Of a stretch of DNA of 64,000 nucleotides, positions 54,674 to 64,000 are shown piece by piece. The DNA comes from an uncultured Pseudomonadales bacterium (GTDB lineage Bacteria > Pseudomonadota > Gammaproteobacteria > Pseudomonadales > Pseudohongiellaceae). The translations under genes and the position numbers were made by a program. The DNA lies in contig CALSUH010000013.1 of assembly GCA_943789485.1 (NCBI GenBank), positions 172,134 to 236,133 on the forward strand. The letters run 5' to 3'. A model generated the notes under the pieces. That model did no database searches. It was not told the DNA's origin and saw only the letters and a list, made by a program, of their open reading frames with translations. The stretch's first letter is position 1. Each line of letters opens with the position of its first letter.

Positions 54674-56062
54674 CTATTCGGCCATTACCCGCCGCAGGGC
54701 TTCCTCATCGCGCCAACGACCGCTGCGAAGGCGAGCTAGGAAGACCACAGCGATCGCCAGAATCATAACGACGAAGGCCAGCCAAGACGCTTTCGGTCCC
54801 CATTCGAACACGCGAATTATGAGGTACTGCGCCACGAGCATGATCCAGTGCAGCGTGACCGAGGTATACATGATCCAGCGAGTATCACCCGCACCACGCA
54901 ATACGCCGCCGCACACCTGAATAACGGCATCAGCGATTGCGTAGCTCGACAAACCTATCATCATAAAGGCGGCCAGCTCCAAGATCTCACTGAAGTCGCC
55001 GTCTGGCGGCGCGAACACCCCAACCAGAGCGAATCGAAAGGTAATGTAGATGAAAGCCAATATCGCTGAATATGTCAGCCCCAACACGAAACCAGCGGTG
55101 ATAGCCTCATTCGCTCTCTCCATGTTCTGCGCACCGACGAAGCGGCCTATCATGCCAATGAGGCCTATGTTTAAACCCACCATCGGCACGAATGAAATTA
55201 TGTCCCAGTTAAAGACGATTGCTGCTGCCGCTCCTTCGGTAATCCCATATCCCTGAAACATGAGAAGAAACAAATTGAATGCAGCTACATTCAAAAACAG
55301 CTCTAGACCTGAGGGAAAACCGAGACGAACGAAGCGCTTCAATATGCCGCTATCGAACTTAAACGATTCCATTACCTTGAATTTCTCGCGATGCTCTTTG
55401 CGAAAATAGCAGAAAAGAAAAAGCACCAAGGCGAATGCCGTGGCAATAATTGTAGATACGCCGGCACCGACGATACCCAATTCTGGGAAACCAAATTTTC
55501 CAAACACCATGGCGTAGCACAGCGGCACATTAAGCACTAAGCCGCACAGATCACAGATCATTACGAGTTTCGTTCTTGCGATACCGGCGAAATAGGAGGA
55601 GATGCAAATCTTCGTCAGCGTAACCACCGTACCCAACATTAGTATCTGGTAATAGCTACGCTCCAACTCGACCTGCACTGGATCATGATCCATGCCTTCG
55701 AAAATGCCAGCGACGAGCCGGGTGATGATCACCAGTAGTGGGATGCTCATAACAACCATGATAAAACCCTGCGTCACTACCTTTGGGCATTTCTCGATTT
55801 CACCAGCACCCAGATACTGGGCAGCCAGCGCATTCGCGTAGGAAAATAAACCGGAGAAGAAACAGAACGAGAAGAATGCAGCAACACCACCACCGAGCGC
55901 TGCCGCCATGTGAATCGGATCGATCTGCGACATAAAATAGCGGTCGGTGAAAATCATCACTGCAAACGTGCCCTGAGAAACAATCATGGGAATAGCAATC
56001 CTCATGAGCTCGAGCATCGTTTCTTTATTAAAATGTAGCCGCTGCAACAACATGGTAATCAC
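54674..56062 (-). CDS. MATE-family efflux transporter
   Basis: 462 aa, twelve-helix MATE protein: IPMIVSQGTFAVMIFTDRYFMSQI, LAAQYLGAGEIEKC, GIVGAGVSTIIATAF. Exports drugs or metabolites with sodium or protons. First gene in the minus-strand run with DUF3500, ggt, lipoprotein and amidase. Start Met1 or Met4. Confidence 0.9.
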   Translation of the reverse strand: MITMLLQRLHFNKETMLELMRIAIPMIVSQGTFAVMIFTDRYFMSQIDPIHMAAALGGGVAAFFSFCFFSGLFSYANALAAQYLGAGEIEKCPKVVTQGFIMVVMSIPLLVIITRLVAGIFEGMDHDPVQVELERSYYQILMLGTVVTLTKICISSYFAGIARTKLVMICDLCGLVLNVPLCYAMVFGKFGFPELGIVGAGVSTIIATAFALVLFLFCYFRKEHREKFKVMESFKFDSGILKRFVRLGFPSGLELFLNVAAFNLFLLMFQGYGITEGAAAAIVFNWDIISFVPMVGLNIGLIGMIGRFVGAQNMERANEAITAGFVLGLTYSAILAFIYITFRFALVGVFAPPDGDFSEILELAAFMMIGLSSYAIADAVIQVCGGVLRGAGDTRWIMYTSVTLHWIMLVAQYLIIRVFEWGPKASWLAFVVMILAIAVVFLARLRSGRWRDEEALRRVMAE

Positions 56063-56201
56063 TACTTATCTTGATATGACTGTCGAATGGAGAGCAGGAA
56101 GAACTGCTTTTCGGCACTGCTTCAGCAGTACTGGAGACGGCAGCATGGTACGTGATTGGCTATGCCAAAACAACTGAGGGCCAGCCCACATGCCCTACTA
56201 T

Positions 56202-57518
56202 CTACACCTCGGGAGTGACTAGGCGAAGTGGCTGGGACTGCTTGTAGGTTAAGCTGCGCCACAGCCACTCTGCAGGCCCGAAGCAATAAAACCGCAGCCA
56301 AACCTGACTGAAAACAATCTGAATCATCCACACCCCCAGCACCACCAGATAGGCCTGATAGCGCTGTAGATCACCGAACAAGCCAAGGCCGAAGCCCATG
56401 AAGATGAAGTTACAGATAAGTGACTGGGCCAGATAATTTGTTAGTGCTAGTTGGCCCACGGCAGCAAGAGCACTGCGAAACCAAGGAAACAAGGCGTGCT
56501 TGCACAACAGCATGATTATGCCGATATAGCCCACAGCTAGGGACAGACGACTAACATCATAGCTTGGTCGGTACGCGCCAGCCCAATATGTCTCGTAGCC
56601 GCTGCTTATATAGGTCGCCGTCTCTAGATAGTTCAGCGGCAAACCCAAGCCGACGCCGGCAATGACAAGCAGCCAATAATCACGCGAGCGTCGCGATGCA
56701 TCTAGCAATCCCCATTTGAAGAATGCCATCCCTAATAGCATCATGGCTAACACATCCCACAGAGAGGTAAAAAACAAGACAACAGTTTGCAGCAAAAAAT
56801 TGAATGGCGCGTAGGCGATAACATTCTCGATGTAACCGGACTTCCTCGCCTCATACTCAAGCTGGATGATTTCGGGAGAGACGAATTGTTCTTCGAGAAA
56901 AGAATCCCAATCATCCAGCGTCTGTAGTTGCTCAGAGCTTAGAACTGTTCCATGAGGCAAGGCCTCAACTGCTTTAACATCGTTACGCAGTGATCTAACC
57001 TCCATATGAAGACCGGTATGAATTACTCCCAGAAAAAAGAAGATCGCCAGGCTGTATTTAGTCAGTACGGCTGCAGAAAAATCACGAAAGAAATACAGCA
57101 GCAAGCCAGCCATGCCATAGGTGTAGAGAATGTCCCCCGGCCAGATGAAGATATAGGCATTTACCAAGCCGAATACAATCAAAAGCCCTGTGCGTCTATA
57201 GAAGAGGGCGCGGAGTGTGTCTACATCGGTATCGCGCTTGGCGAGAAAGATGAGCATGCCTGCACCGAACAGCATAGAGAAGATTGCGCGCATGCTACCC
57301 TCAACCAATACATCCATTGACGCGAAGATTGCGAGGTTTAATCCCTCGGTAGCTCCATCGATTGTCGGGTCAGTATAGGCGGCGAAGGGAAATGCAAACA
57401 CCAGGATATTCATCAACAGTATGCCTAGCAGTGCGAAACCACGCAGCACATCGAGCGACTGGATTCTGCTCTTGCCTGCTACAGGCGAAGCTTCTGAGGG
57501 GGAGGCCTTTCGGGTCAT
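56202..57518 (-). CDS. DUF418 family membrane protein
   Basis: 438 aa with about ten helices. Start IQSLDVLRGFALLGILLMNILVF and end CFGPAEWLWRSLTY match DUF418 proteins (YeiB-like), acyltransferase-like membrane proteins of unknown function. FRSALAAVGQLALTNYLAQSLIC is typical of the C-terminal DUF418 domain. Confidence 0.92.
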   Translation of the reverse strand: MTRKASPSEASPVAGKSRIQSLDVLRGFALLGILLMNILVFAFPFAAYTDPTIDGATEGLNLAIFASMDVLVEGSMRAIFSMLFGAGMLIFLAKRDTDVDTLRALFYRRTGLLIVFGLVNAYIFIWPGDILYTYGMAGLLLYFFRDFSAAVLTKYSLAIFFFLGVIHTGLHMEVRSLRNDVKAVEALPHGTVLSSEQLQTLDDWDSFLEEQFVSPEIIQLEYEARKSGYIENVIAYAPFNFLLQTVVLFFTSLWDVLAMMLLGMAFFKWGLLDASRRSRDYWLLVIAGVGLGLPLNYLETATYISSGYETYWAGAYRPSYDVSRLSLAVGYIGIIMLLCKHALFPWFRSALAAVGQLALTNYLAQSLICNFIFMGFGLGLFGDLQRYQAYLVVLGVWMIQIVFSQVWLRFYCFGPAEWLWRSLTYKQSQPLRLVTPEV

Positions 57519-57663
57519 GCAGTCACCATAGTTACCATTGCTAAAAAGTCAAGACGAGTAAATGCAGGCATGGCAGCTGTCTAGAGTATCGTGGTATCTT
57601 TAAAGAATAAGCAAGCTAAACGATTCATCACGAATTGTCAGATCAAAGTAAGCAGGAGCTGCA

Positions 57664-58159
57664 ATGAAATCACTACTTTTCTCTTCACTATCTCTATTCG
57701 CTTTGGTACTCACCACAGGGCTTTCAAGCCCTGAGCGCGCATACGCACAGAGCATAGATGACATAACCCTGAACGTATACAAGGAAGAAACTTGCGGCTG
57801 CTGCGTAGGCTGGATAGCCCACATGGACGAACGTGGTTTCGACTCTACCGTATTTCATCCAACGAATATCTATACCGTTAAGGAAGAACTCGGCGTGCTG
57901 CCGAAGTGGCAGTCCTGCCACACGGCAGTATCCAAGGATGGTTATCTGTTCGAAGGTCACGTCCCTGCAAAATACATCAGCCAGTTTCTAGCCTCGCCGC
58001 CTGCGAATGCACTTGGCTTAGCAAGTGCCAGGTATGCCAATGGGCAGCCCGGGAATGGAAATCGGTAATCGTTTCACTAGTTATGATGTGATTTTGATGA
58101 AGAAAGACGGCACCTCTGAAGTGTATGCCACTATAAAGACCCAAGCCGAACAGTACTAA
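57664..58159 (+). pseudogene. DUF411 metal-protein gene with a single-base insertion
   Basis: Exported DUF411 protein (signal about 1-28) with the metal-binding YKEETCGCCVGWIAHM and SCHTAV..GYLFEGHVPA. After LGLA the reading frame shifts at the AA of 58023-58024 and stops at codon 135. Reading one base later gives VPGMPMGSPGMEIGNRF, TSYDVILMKKDGTSEVY and ends at 58157-58159, matching the normal DUF411 C-terminus. So an extra A is likely, either a real frameshift or a sequence error. Members bind copper or similar metals in the periplasm. Confidence 0.82.
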
Positions 58160-58196
58160 CACCTGATTTTGATTCTTGCTATTTAGACAGATCTCT

Positions 58197-58578
58197 TCAC
58201 TCTCTTTTTGTATCAGCAGCGGTCGACCACCAGATACAGGCAAGTAATAACACCTGTATCACCAGGCGAAAGGTAAGTGCTAACTCGGATACGTCCGGAA
58301 AAAGCTCCGGATTCAGCGACATGTAGATATTCGCCGGTGACACAGCGACAGTTAGAACAAATAAGCCAATTCCGGCCATGCGCCTAGTGCGCTGAAACAA
58401 ACAATCCCACAGCACCGATTATTTCAAACACTCCGCTAATAGCAACTGCCGCTTCATGGTAGGGCAAAGAAGGTGGCATGATTGCCAGGAAAAATTCTGG
58501 CGAGAGGAAATGCATCACGCCTCCGCCCATAAACCATAGAAAGACGAATGCCAACCCTGCAATTTTCAATTTATTCAT
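58197..58578 (-). pseudogene. DoxX-like membrane protein gene split by frameshift
   Basis: MNKLKIAGLAFVFLWFMGGG to FEIIGAVGLFV is in one frame, and RTRRMAGIGLFVLTVAVSPANIYM to WWSTAADTKRE in another; joined they form one DoxX-like four-helix protein. The switch lies at the short A-run near 58395-58397 (GTTTC in the gene strand). One base too many would explain it. Start ATG 58578. Function of such DoxX-like proteins is mostly unknown. Confidence 0.75.
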
Positions 58579-58603
58579 TTTAAGTTCCACCAATCAGCTA
58601 TTT

Positions 58604-60155
58604 TTAAGCTTCAAGCGCACCAGGATTTCCAGCTTCCACCACAAACGACGCACGGGTTCTTATTGGGTGACCCGGTTCGCTCACTTTATCCAAAACCTTG
58701 TAGTCTGATTGCCATAAATCTTTGCTTAGCTTACAACTGACATAACCGCGCTGACGATTGTAGAATTTGACGTGAGGATTGTCAGAAAGAGTTTGCGCCG
58801 TAGTACTAGTCGTATCAGAGCCATCGCCACCAGAGGTAATTGACGTACCAACGAATTCAGTTGCAATAATTTCGCTGTTTTCCTGACTGAAGTCGGACAG
58901 GATATTGTTTACCCAGTTACTGTGTATGTCTCCAGTCAGTACAATTGGGTTGGGAGTTTCCGCCTCTTTTAGTCCTGCCAGCAACTCATCGCGCTCACCG
59001 GGATAGCCATCCCAGATATCCATTAAATACATTTCCTCATTTTGCTCATTGCGCCGCAACAAACGGCCCATCATCACTTGTTGTGCCATCACGTTCCAAG
59101 TGGCTTCACTATTGCGCAGGCGTCTGAACAACCAGTCTTTCTGGGCTTCTCCTAATAACGTCCGGCTAAGGTCTCGATGCTGATCACAACTAGTCTTCAT
59201 ACCGTCTCTACACGCCTGATCACTCCGGTACTGGCGTGTGTCTAGGATCGTCATATCCATTAAGGTGCCGAACTGCAAAGGGCGATAGATTTGCATCGAA
59301 GACCCTTGTCGGCCCGATGGTAAGCGTATCGGCATGAATTCATAAAACGCTTGATAGCCTGCAGCCCGTCGAATTAGTAACTGTTCTGGGGTTTGCTCAT
59401 CCACGGCAATATCGTTAGCGTAATTATCATCAACTTCATGATCATCCCAGGTTACTGCCCAAGGAGCTGATGCGTGGGCCGCCTGCAAGTCGGCATCTTT
59501 TTTGTATAACTCATACCGCGCGCGGTAATCATCCAGCGTATAGATTTCTGGTGCGTTGTGATGACGAACATTTTCGGCTCCCCAGGTTTTCTTCGTAAAT
59601 ATAATCACCCAGGTGGACAATTAAGTCGAAATTTTCATTCGCCATATGATCTAGCGCGGTGAAATAACCATGCTCGTATTGTTGGCAGGAGGCAAAGCCA
59701 AAGCGAAAGTTCTCAGGGCTAGCGTCACTGGCCGGTGCAGTTTTAGTTCTGCCGACAGTGCTAACTTCACCACCAATCATCCAGCGATAGTAATATTCTT
59801 TACCCGGACTGAGACCTTGCAAGTCTACATGTACGGAATAACCCAACTCCGGCAAAGCCGCCGCATTTCCTTTACGATAGATAGTTGCGAAACTGGCGGT
59901 TTCGGCTATCTCATAATCAACTGCCACGGGCCCATTTCTGCTTAGAGTATTGCCCAATGTTTCACGCGCTAGTCTTGTCCAAATAACCACAGAGTCAGGT
60001 CTGGGGTCGCCGGAGGCAACACCCAGATAAAACGGATTGCCTGAAACTTTTGCAAGCCTGGTAGCACCCAATGCCGAAGCGGATAAGGTGCTTGCCGCCA
60101 GCAGCGTAGTGAAGTGAATGCCCTGTCGCAGGAAAGTGCGTCTAGTAAATGCCAT
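58604..60155 (-). pseudogene. phoD: PhoD-type alkaline phosphatase gene with frameshift
   Basis: N-terminal part (60155-59529) has a twin-arginine signal MAFTRRTFLRQG, the PhoD N domain and FASCQQYEHGYF...HLGDYIYEENLG. C-terminal part (59620-58604) continues AENVRHHNAPEIYTLDDYR, WDDHEVDDNYANDI, LTGDIHSNWV. Removing one G from GGGG (plus-strand C-run 59580-59583) joins them into a full PhoD of about 515 aa that would hydrolyse phosphodiesters or monoesters in the periplasm. All metal-site blocks are intact, so loss may be recent or a sequence error. Confidence 0.85.
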
Positions 60156-60263
60156 GATAATTCACCTTCTGTAAAAATGGGGGCGGAGCGCGTTTAATAC
60201 CCTCTGCTTTGGGCCAAGAGCCGAATTTTAGCCCTGTCTCACTTGCGAGATTGCCCCCGAATA

Positions 60264-61019
60264 TTAGAAAAACAACCACTGAGGAAGTCTCGGGTCTGCA
60301 AATGCCCGCTCCCAGGAATTATGACCAACATCCGGATACTCTGTATAGCGGATATTCCCTTTGGCCACTTCCAAGCTTGTGACCATTTCTCTAGAGCCAG
60401 CTACGGGAATAGTAGCATCCATCGCTCCGTGAAACGCCCACAGGGCCACACGTTGTGCATTGACTATGCGCTCGGTGTTACCCATCCCACATACTGGAAT
60501 GCCTGCTGCAAAAATGTTGGGGCGCTTGGCAATAATATCCCAGACACCAATTCCCCCCAAGGATTGACCCATAATATATACGCGGTTCTCATCAATCAGG
60601 AACTCTGACTTCATCTGATCAATTAATTCCATTAATACATTGGCATAAGGAGATAACTCTTCAGAACCAGGAGCACCCCCACTGCTGGGGGTTTGGTATT
60701 TGCGGCGCCATTACATAAGCCGGGTTCTCTGCGGCAATTTCTGGTTTAAGCCACAATCGAGCGCCATGCGTGTTTCCACCTGAAATCTGTTTGACATTAC
60801 CTGTACCCCATCCACCGGCGCCATGTAGATAGATTATCAATGGTATGGCCGTGCTCGCTTCCATAGATGGGGAGTGGAGCCTATAAGGCATTTCCAGCCC
60901 ACTCGACCCAGTAAAAGAGAAACTTGAAAACTCGTCGTCTGCGGATTGAGCAAAGGTTGTAAGCGGGCTTAAAAACACGAAAAAATGTGTAAATTAACTT
61001 AGATATCTGTTTTTTTCAC
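60264..61019 (-). pseudogene. Secreted alpha/beta hydrolase gene with three probable homopolymer shifts
   Basis: Frames join as: GTG at 61019 giving MKKQISKLIYTFFVFLSPLT with a good signal peptide if one A is removed from A7 (61010-61016) and one T from T6 (60980-60985); then PYRLHSP, PLIIYLHGAGGWGTGN, ending NPQQW; removal of one G from G5 (60676-60680) continues GAPGSEELSPYANVLMEL. The rest holds GQSLGGIGVWD (nucleophile) and DVGHNSWERAF (His). This fits a dienelactone-hydrolase / PHB-depolymerase-like esterase. Confidence 0.72.
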
Positions 61020-61178
61020 AATGCTTCCATGAACTTATTGCTATTGCATTTGTCTTCGGTGGCTTTTGTCAGTAGCGGACATTTTCAAACGGTGGAGCCA
61101 AAGGGGCTGAAGATTCTCGTGTAGAGGGGCACTATTTCCCTAGTCGAAATATTCTTACCCCTTTATCTCCTATATTTC
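61020..61178. other. Short intergenic region with a small direct repeat
   Basis: About 160 nt; contains CTATATTTC twice in tandem near 61170. No gene seen. Confidence 0.4.
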
Positions 61179-62854
61179 CTATATTTCCCCTCGTCGTGCG
61201 GACTGAATGATTCGATCAGCAGCTCTAAACGCAAGCGCCATAATCGTAATCGTTGGTTGGCCACGGCTCGATGACACCATGCTGCTTCCATCGCACATGA
61301 ACAAATTGGGTATGTCGTGAGATCTATTGTAGCGATCCACTACTGAAGTCTCAGGATCGTTACCCATGCGACAGGTGCCAAGCAAGTGCTGTGTCCATGG
61401 AGAGTTCTCATCAACAAAGCCTTCCATTTGAGTGGCACCGGCCGCGTCCATAAGTTCTAATGAACGATCCAAAAAAAACCTCATAGTGGCCAGATCATCT
61501 GGATGCTCGTTGTAAGTTACCCGTATCGCAGGTCGGCCCCCACACATCTTTCACGGTCGGATCGAGAGTGACGTTATTCGTTGATAGAGGCAAGGAAGTT
61601 GTGTGCCCATCAAAGGAGCAACTGTGAGTAAACAAATGCTGCAGAGATTCTTTGTATTCGGCGCCCCAGTTGGCACCACCAAACATTCCTCCACTCAATG
61701 CCGTCGATATCAAATTGCCACCGAACGGATGGCGTGAATCGATGCCACCCCCCTCCGTAAAAACCGAGGCTCTGATCCAGCTCCCAAAAGTCATGCACCA
61801 CTCTTGTCGCCGGAATGCTTTTGTAAGCATGCACTGGCTCATCAAATAATCCAATAGCTTGTGAATAACCGTTGAACATTAAATTTTTACCAACCATACC
61901 GCTCGAATTTGCTAGACCATCGGGATGGCGCGCTGATTCAGACAATAGCAATAATCTGGGAGTCTCGGCCACCGTTTGCACTCAACACTACGGCCTTGCA
62001 TCGCTGCGCCGACTCGGTTCCATCCTGCTCCCAGTAGACTACTTCGTTGGCTCTTCCGGATTCATCGAGGTTAATTTTTGAAACAGTGCAGCCAGTTCTC
62101 AGCTCAGCTCGCAATTCCCAGAAGCAAGCGCCAGCGGTATCATAGTCACCATAGTGGAGGACTTGGCGTTAACTTCGCATCCATAACCATTACACAGTCC
62201 CACAGTGTATACACGCTGGTCGATCGTTGTGGGGTTCCGAGAGAATAGCAACGGGCGCCGGGTATGCCGTATAGCCTAATTTTTTTGCGGCTCTCTCAAG
62301 TAAAACGCCAGAGGATTTCACTGGCATCGGAGCACAGGGGTAGTCGCGAGAACGCGGCGGATCCCAGGGGCCTTGCAATCCCGACAGGCCGATTTCCCAA
62401 TCGACCTTAGTGTAATACGGCTCTAATTCCGCGTAAGTAATTGGCCAATCGACAAAATTAGTTCCAGCTATTGGCCCTCTAACACTCGCTTCAATAAAAT
62501 CGATTTCTCTAAGGCGCCAGAAATTACCAGAAAAGTGCACACTTCCCCCGCCAACATTGTGTGCATAACGAAGTGACGAATCGCCTACGACGGCTTCTTC
62601 ATTTTCTGTTCTTCGACGGTTTGAGGATGGCCCTTACGCCAATCCCATTCAAGATCGAAGTTGTACTTCACTCCCCATTCGTCATGAGTGAAGTCAGCGG
62701 CTTTAAGGTGTGGCCCCTGCTCTAGTACAACAACAGAATAACCAGCAGTTGATAATTCTTTGGCGATAATTCCGCCAGCCGACCCGGAGCCCACAATCAC
62801 AAAATCTACGTCTTCTGAGGTTGAATACTTTACGGAGTTAGAAGCCTCACTCAT
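61179..62854 (-). pseudogene. GMC oxidoreductase gene with at least six frameshifts
   Basis: Fragments in different frames assemble a GMC protein: VDFVIVGSGSAGGIIAKELS (FAD), RYAHNVGGGSVHFSGNFWRL, ACIHCGLCNGYGCEVNAKSS, ETPRLLLLSESARHPDGLAN, GMVGKNLMFNGYS, GGIDSRHPFGGNLISTALSG, and the C-terminal TCRMGNDPETSVVD...MCDGSSMVSSSRGQPTITIMALAFRAADRI. Breaks: near 62614-62622 (one base lost), CCC at 62199-62201, a tandem AGCTC duplication at 62101-62110, CC near 61969-61973, C6 at 61748-61753 and C5 at 61537-61541. Four are single extra bases in homopolymers. It follows its intact subunit-3 gene by 2 nt. Confidence 0.88.
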
Positions 62855-62856
62855 GA

Positions 62857-63438
62857 TTATTCTCCTTTCTCTGCAAAATCAGCATCATAAAATCCAAATG
62901 GTGGCTGCCACGCATGCTGATCGGTAAACCCCAACAACTCAAAGCCAACTTTGTCTCGATTGCCGCCATATTCCGGGCTCGAAAACATGCCTGCCACTGT
63001 CAGAAAGCGAATAGTGTTAAAGAACTCTGAAGATTCTATTTGTCTTAGCAGTTGATCTTGCTGTTCTTCATTTAGCAGATAGAAGGATGCCACGCCAAAT
63101 TGAGCCGCGCCTTCACTTTGTAAAGTAGCAAGCCCCTCTTTAAAGATTTGGTGTTCTCTTTCTCTGTTGTGTGCGAACACAGTATCTATAAAATAGATCA
63201 CACCGGCTTCGGTAGCACCTGGCGTATCGTTGCTAGGGATTATCCTTGCAGAAATAGCACTGTATTCTAGAACTTCTTCTTCGCTTAGTAGCTGGAAATC
63301 ACTATTTTTCATTCTTGCATCGTTCGCTTGGTCGCATGCAGCCAGAATCATCGGCATCGTCAATATGATACAGGATCCCTTTGCAGCATCTCCGCCAGCA
63401 TTTAGAAAAGCGCGGCGCGACATTCGTTGTTGTTTCAT
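62857..63438 (-). CDS. Gluconate 2-dehydrogenase subunit 3 family protein
   Basis: 193 aa from ATG 63438 (TTG 63453 and ATG 63423 are alternatives). N-terminal MSRRAFLNAGGDAAKG with Arg-Arg and a hydrophobic stretch ending LAAC, so a Tat signal or lipoprotein signal. Core LLSEEEVLEYSAISARIIPSNDTPGATEAG and C-terminal GGNRDKVGFELLGFTDQHAW are typical of subunit 3. Pairs with the frameshifted GMC gene directly downstream. Intact, unlike its neighbour. Confidence 0.88.
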   Translation of the reverse strand: MKQQRMSRRAFLNAGGDAAKGSCIILTMPMILAACDQANDARMKNSDFQLLSEEEVLEYSAISARIIPSNDTPGATEAGVIYFIDTVFAHNREREHQIFKEGLATLQSEGAAQFGVASFYLLNEEQQDQLLRQIESSEFFNTIRFLTVAGMFSSPEYGGNRDKVGFELLGFTDQHAWQPPFGFYDADFAEKGE

Positions 63439-63828
63439 ATTTTTATTTCCCAAAAATATAGCGGCTTATACCATAAGCATTACTAAATTAGATTTGTATC
63501 AGTTCACTCTTCATGAGATTGGCGCAAGAGAAAACTGTTAGCTATGATTTCAGAGCAATATTACATACAAAAAAAATTCAATATGAATCACCATCAATAC
63601 CCTAGGCGATTTACAGCCTCTATTAAAAAAGCAATTTCTACTCTACAGGCGACGAATGATTAATGGAACTGCGCCGTCATTTTTACACACAATATAACTA
63701 TAGCCCTGTACGTTCTAGCAACAACCAACCGGAAAATTCACTCAGGCTCTGAAGGAATAAAGGGGACGGAGGGATCAATTTTAAATCCCTCCGTCCCCTT
63801 TATTCCCACAGTCTTATCCGACCCTTAT
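63439..63828. other. Intergenic region with a long hairpin
   Basis: About 390 nt between the third GMC gene and the subunit-3 gene. AT-rich, containing the 22-bp inverted repeat at 63754-63806. No gene recognised. Confidence 0.5.
63754..63806. repeat. 22-bp perfect inverted repeat, REP-like or terminator
   Basis: GGAATAAAGGGGACGGAGGG followed by AT (63754-63775) and its exact complement (63785-63806) around a 9-nt AT-rich loop. The GGGGACGGAGGG core resembles sequences near REP-associated IS200-like (RAYT) transposases. It lies just past the end of the third GMC gene, so it could act as its terminator. Only one copy was noticed in the window. Confidence 0.75.
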
Positions 63829-64000
63829 CTAGATCTCACCGCGGCGCGCAAATTGGATGATGTGATCCGCGGCGCGAAAGGCTAAGGCCATGATAGTCAT
63901 TGTGGGTTGCCCGCGACCTGAGGTCACCAGCGAACTACCATCGACCATAAACAAATTTTCCACATCATGGGACCTATTGAACTTGTCGACGACAGAGGTA
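63829..64000 (-). CDS. GMC oxidoreductase, C-terminal end only
   Basis: 56 codons before the stop TAG at 63829: TSVVDKFNRSHDVENLFMVD, then GSSLVTSGRGQPTMTIMALA, then FRAADHIIQFARRGEI. It matches the end of the 61179-62854 product closely, so it is a second, nearby GMC gene cut by the window edge. Frame is intact in the visible part. Confidence 0.88.
   Translation of the reverse strand, partial: TSVVDKFNRSHDVENLFMVDGSSLVTSGRGQPTMTIMALAFRAADHIIQFARRGEI

Overview
The window looks like a piece of a free-living, aerobic, Gram-negative heterotroph, most likely a marine gammaproteobacterium. This is inferred from moderate GC, many Tat and Sec signal peptides, lipoproteins, a CNT nucleoside carrier beside a surface 5'-nucleotidase, NSS and SSS sodium symporters, PhoX/PhoD-type phosphatases, an aerobic-type KorAB 2-oxoacid oxidoreductase, and several secreted proteins of environmental families (DUF6152, DUF3500, GMC/subunit-3 pairs). 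No rRNA, tRNA, CRISPR array or intact mobile element was seen.

Layout. 1-2340 (minus): a GMC oxidoreductase running off the left edge and its Tat-exported subunit-3 partner. 2672-8504: secreted cupin, PhoX-family protein, korB-korA and a secreted beta-propeller. 8759-11301 (plus): EF-hand protein, ECF sigma factor, probable anti-sigma membrane protein, CnrX/Spy-like periplasmic sensor and a DUF1653 protein, resembling a metal-sensing regulatory cassette. 11583-13274: M28 peptidase lipoprotein. 13325-17817 (minus): FAD oxidoreductase, DUF1365 and two cyclopropane-fatty-acid-synthase-like methyltransferases. 18474-22181: VOC-cupin fusion, NSS transporter and a VOC fusion protein. 22355-26083: lipoprotein paralog of that fusion, nucleoside transporter and 5'-nucleotidase. 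26184-31140: DUF3445 haem-type N-demethylase, cyclophilin, and a DUF6152 / secreted protein / cytochrome b561 / paired DUF6644-like membrane block. 31141-32004 holds a decayed gene. 32005-33954: DEAD-box helicase. 34072-37610: beta-propeller and an SSS transporter with a small membrane partner. 37674-41605: a TetR-controlled detoxification block (GloB, MAPEG, small ORF, alpha/beta hydrolase, GST). 41950-47191: secreted protein, amidohydrolase, aminotransferase, Old Yellow Enzyme. 47386-56062: quinoprotein, then a minus-strand run of MATE, DUF3500, gamma-glutamyltransferase, lipoprotein and amidase. 56202-64000: DUF418, then DUF411, DoxX-like, PhoD, alpha/beta hydrolase and a second GMC gene, all five frameshifted, followed by an intact subunit 3 and the end of a third GMC gene.

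Two structural features stand out. First, 13184-22344 consists of two consecutive units that each begin with the same 92-bp sequence (repeat A, the 3' end of the M28 peptidase gene) and end with the same 43-bp sequence (repeat B, the leader of the 22355 lipoprotein gene), but carry different genes in between; a transposase scrap sits at the inner junction. This points to tandem duplication or recombination of two versions of one locus. Second, all gene disruption by frameshift from 57.6 to 62.9 kb is concentrated there, mostly as one extra base in short homopolymers, which suggests either local sequence error or real decay of a phosphatase/GMC region. Functionally the window leans toward secreted oxidation, phosphate and nucleotide scavenging, amide/peptide breakdown and glutathione-linked detoxification.
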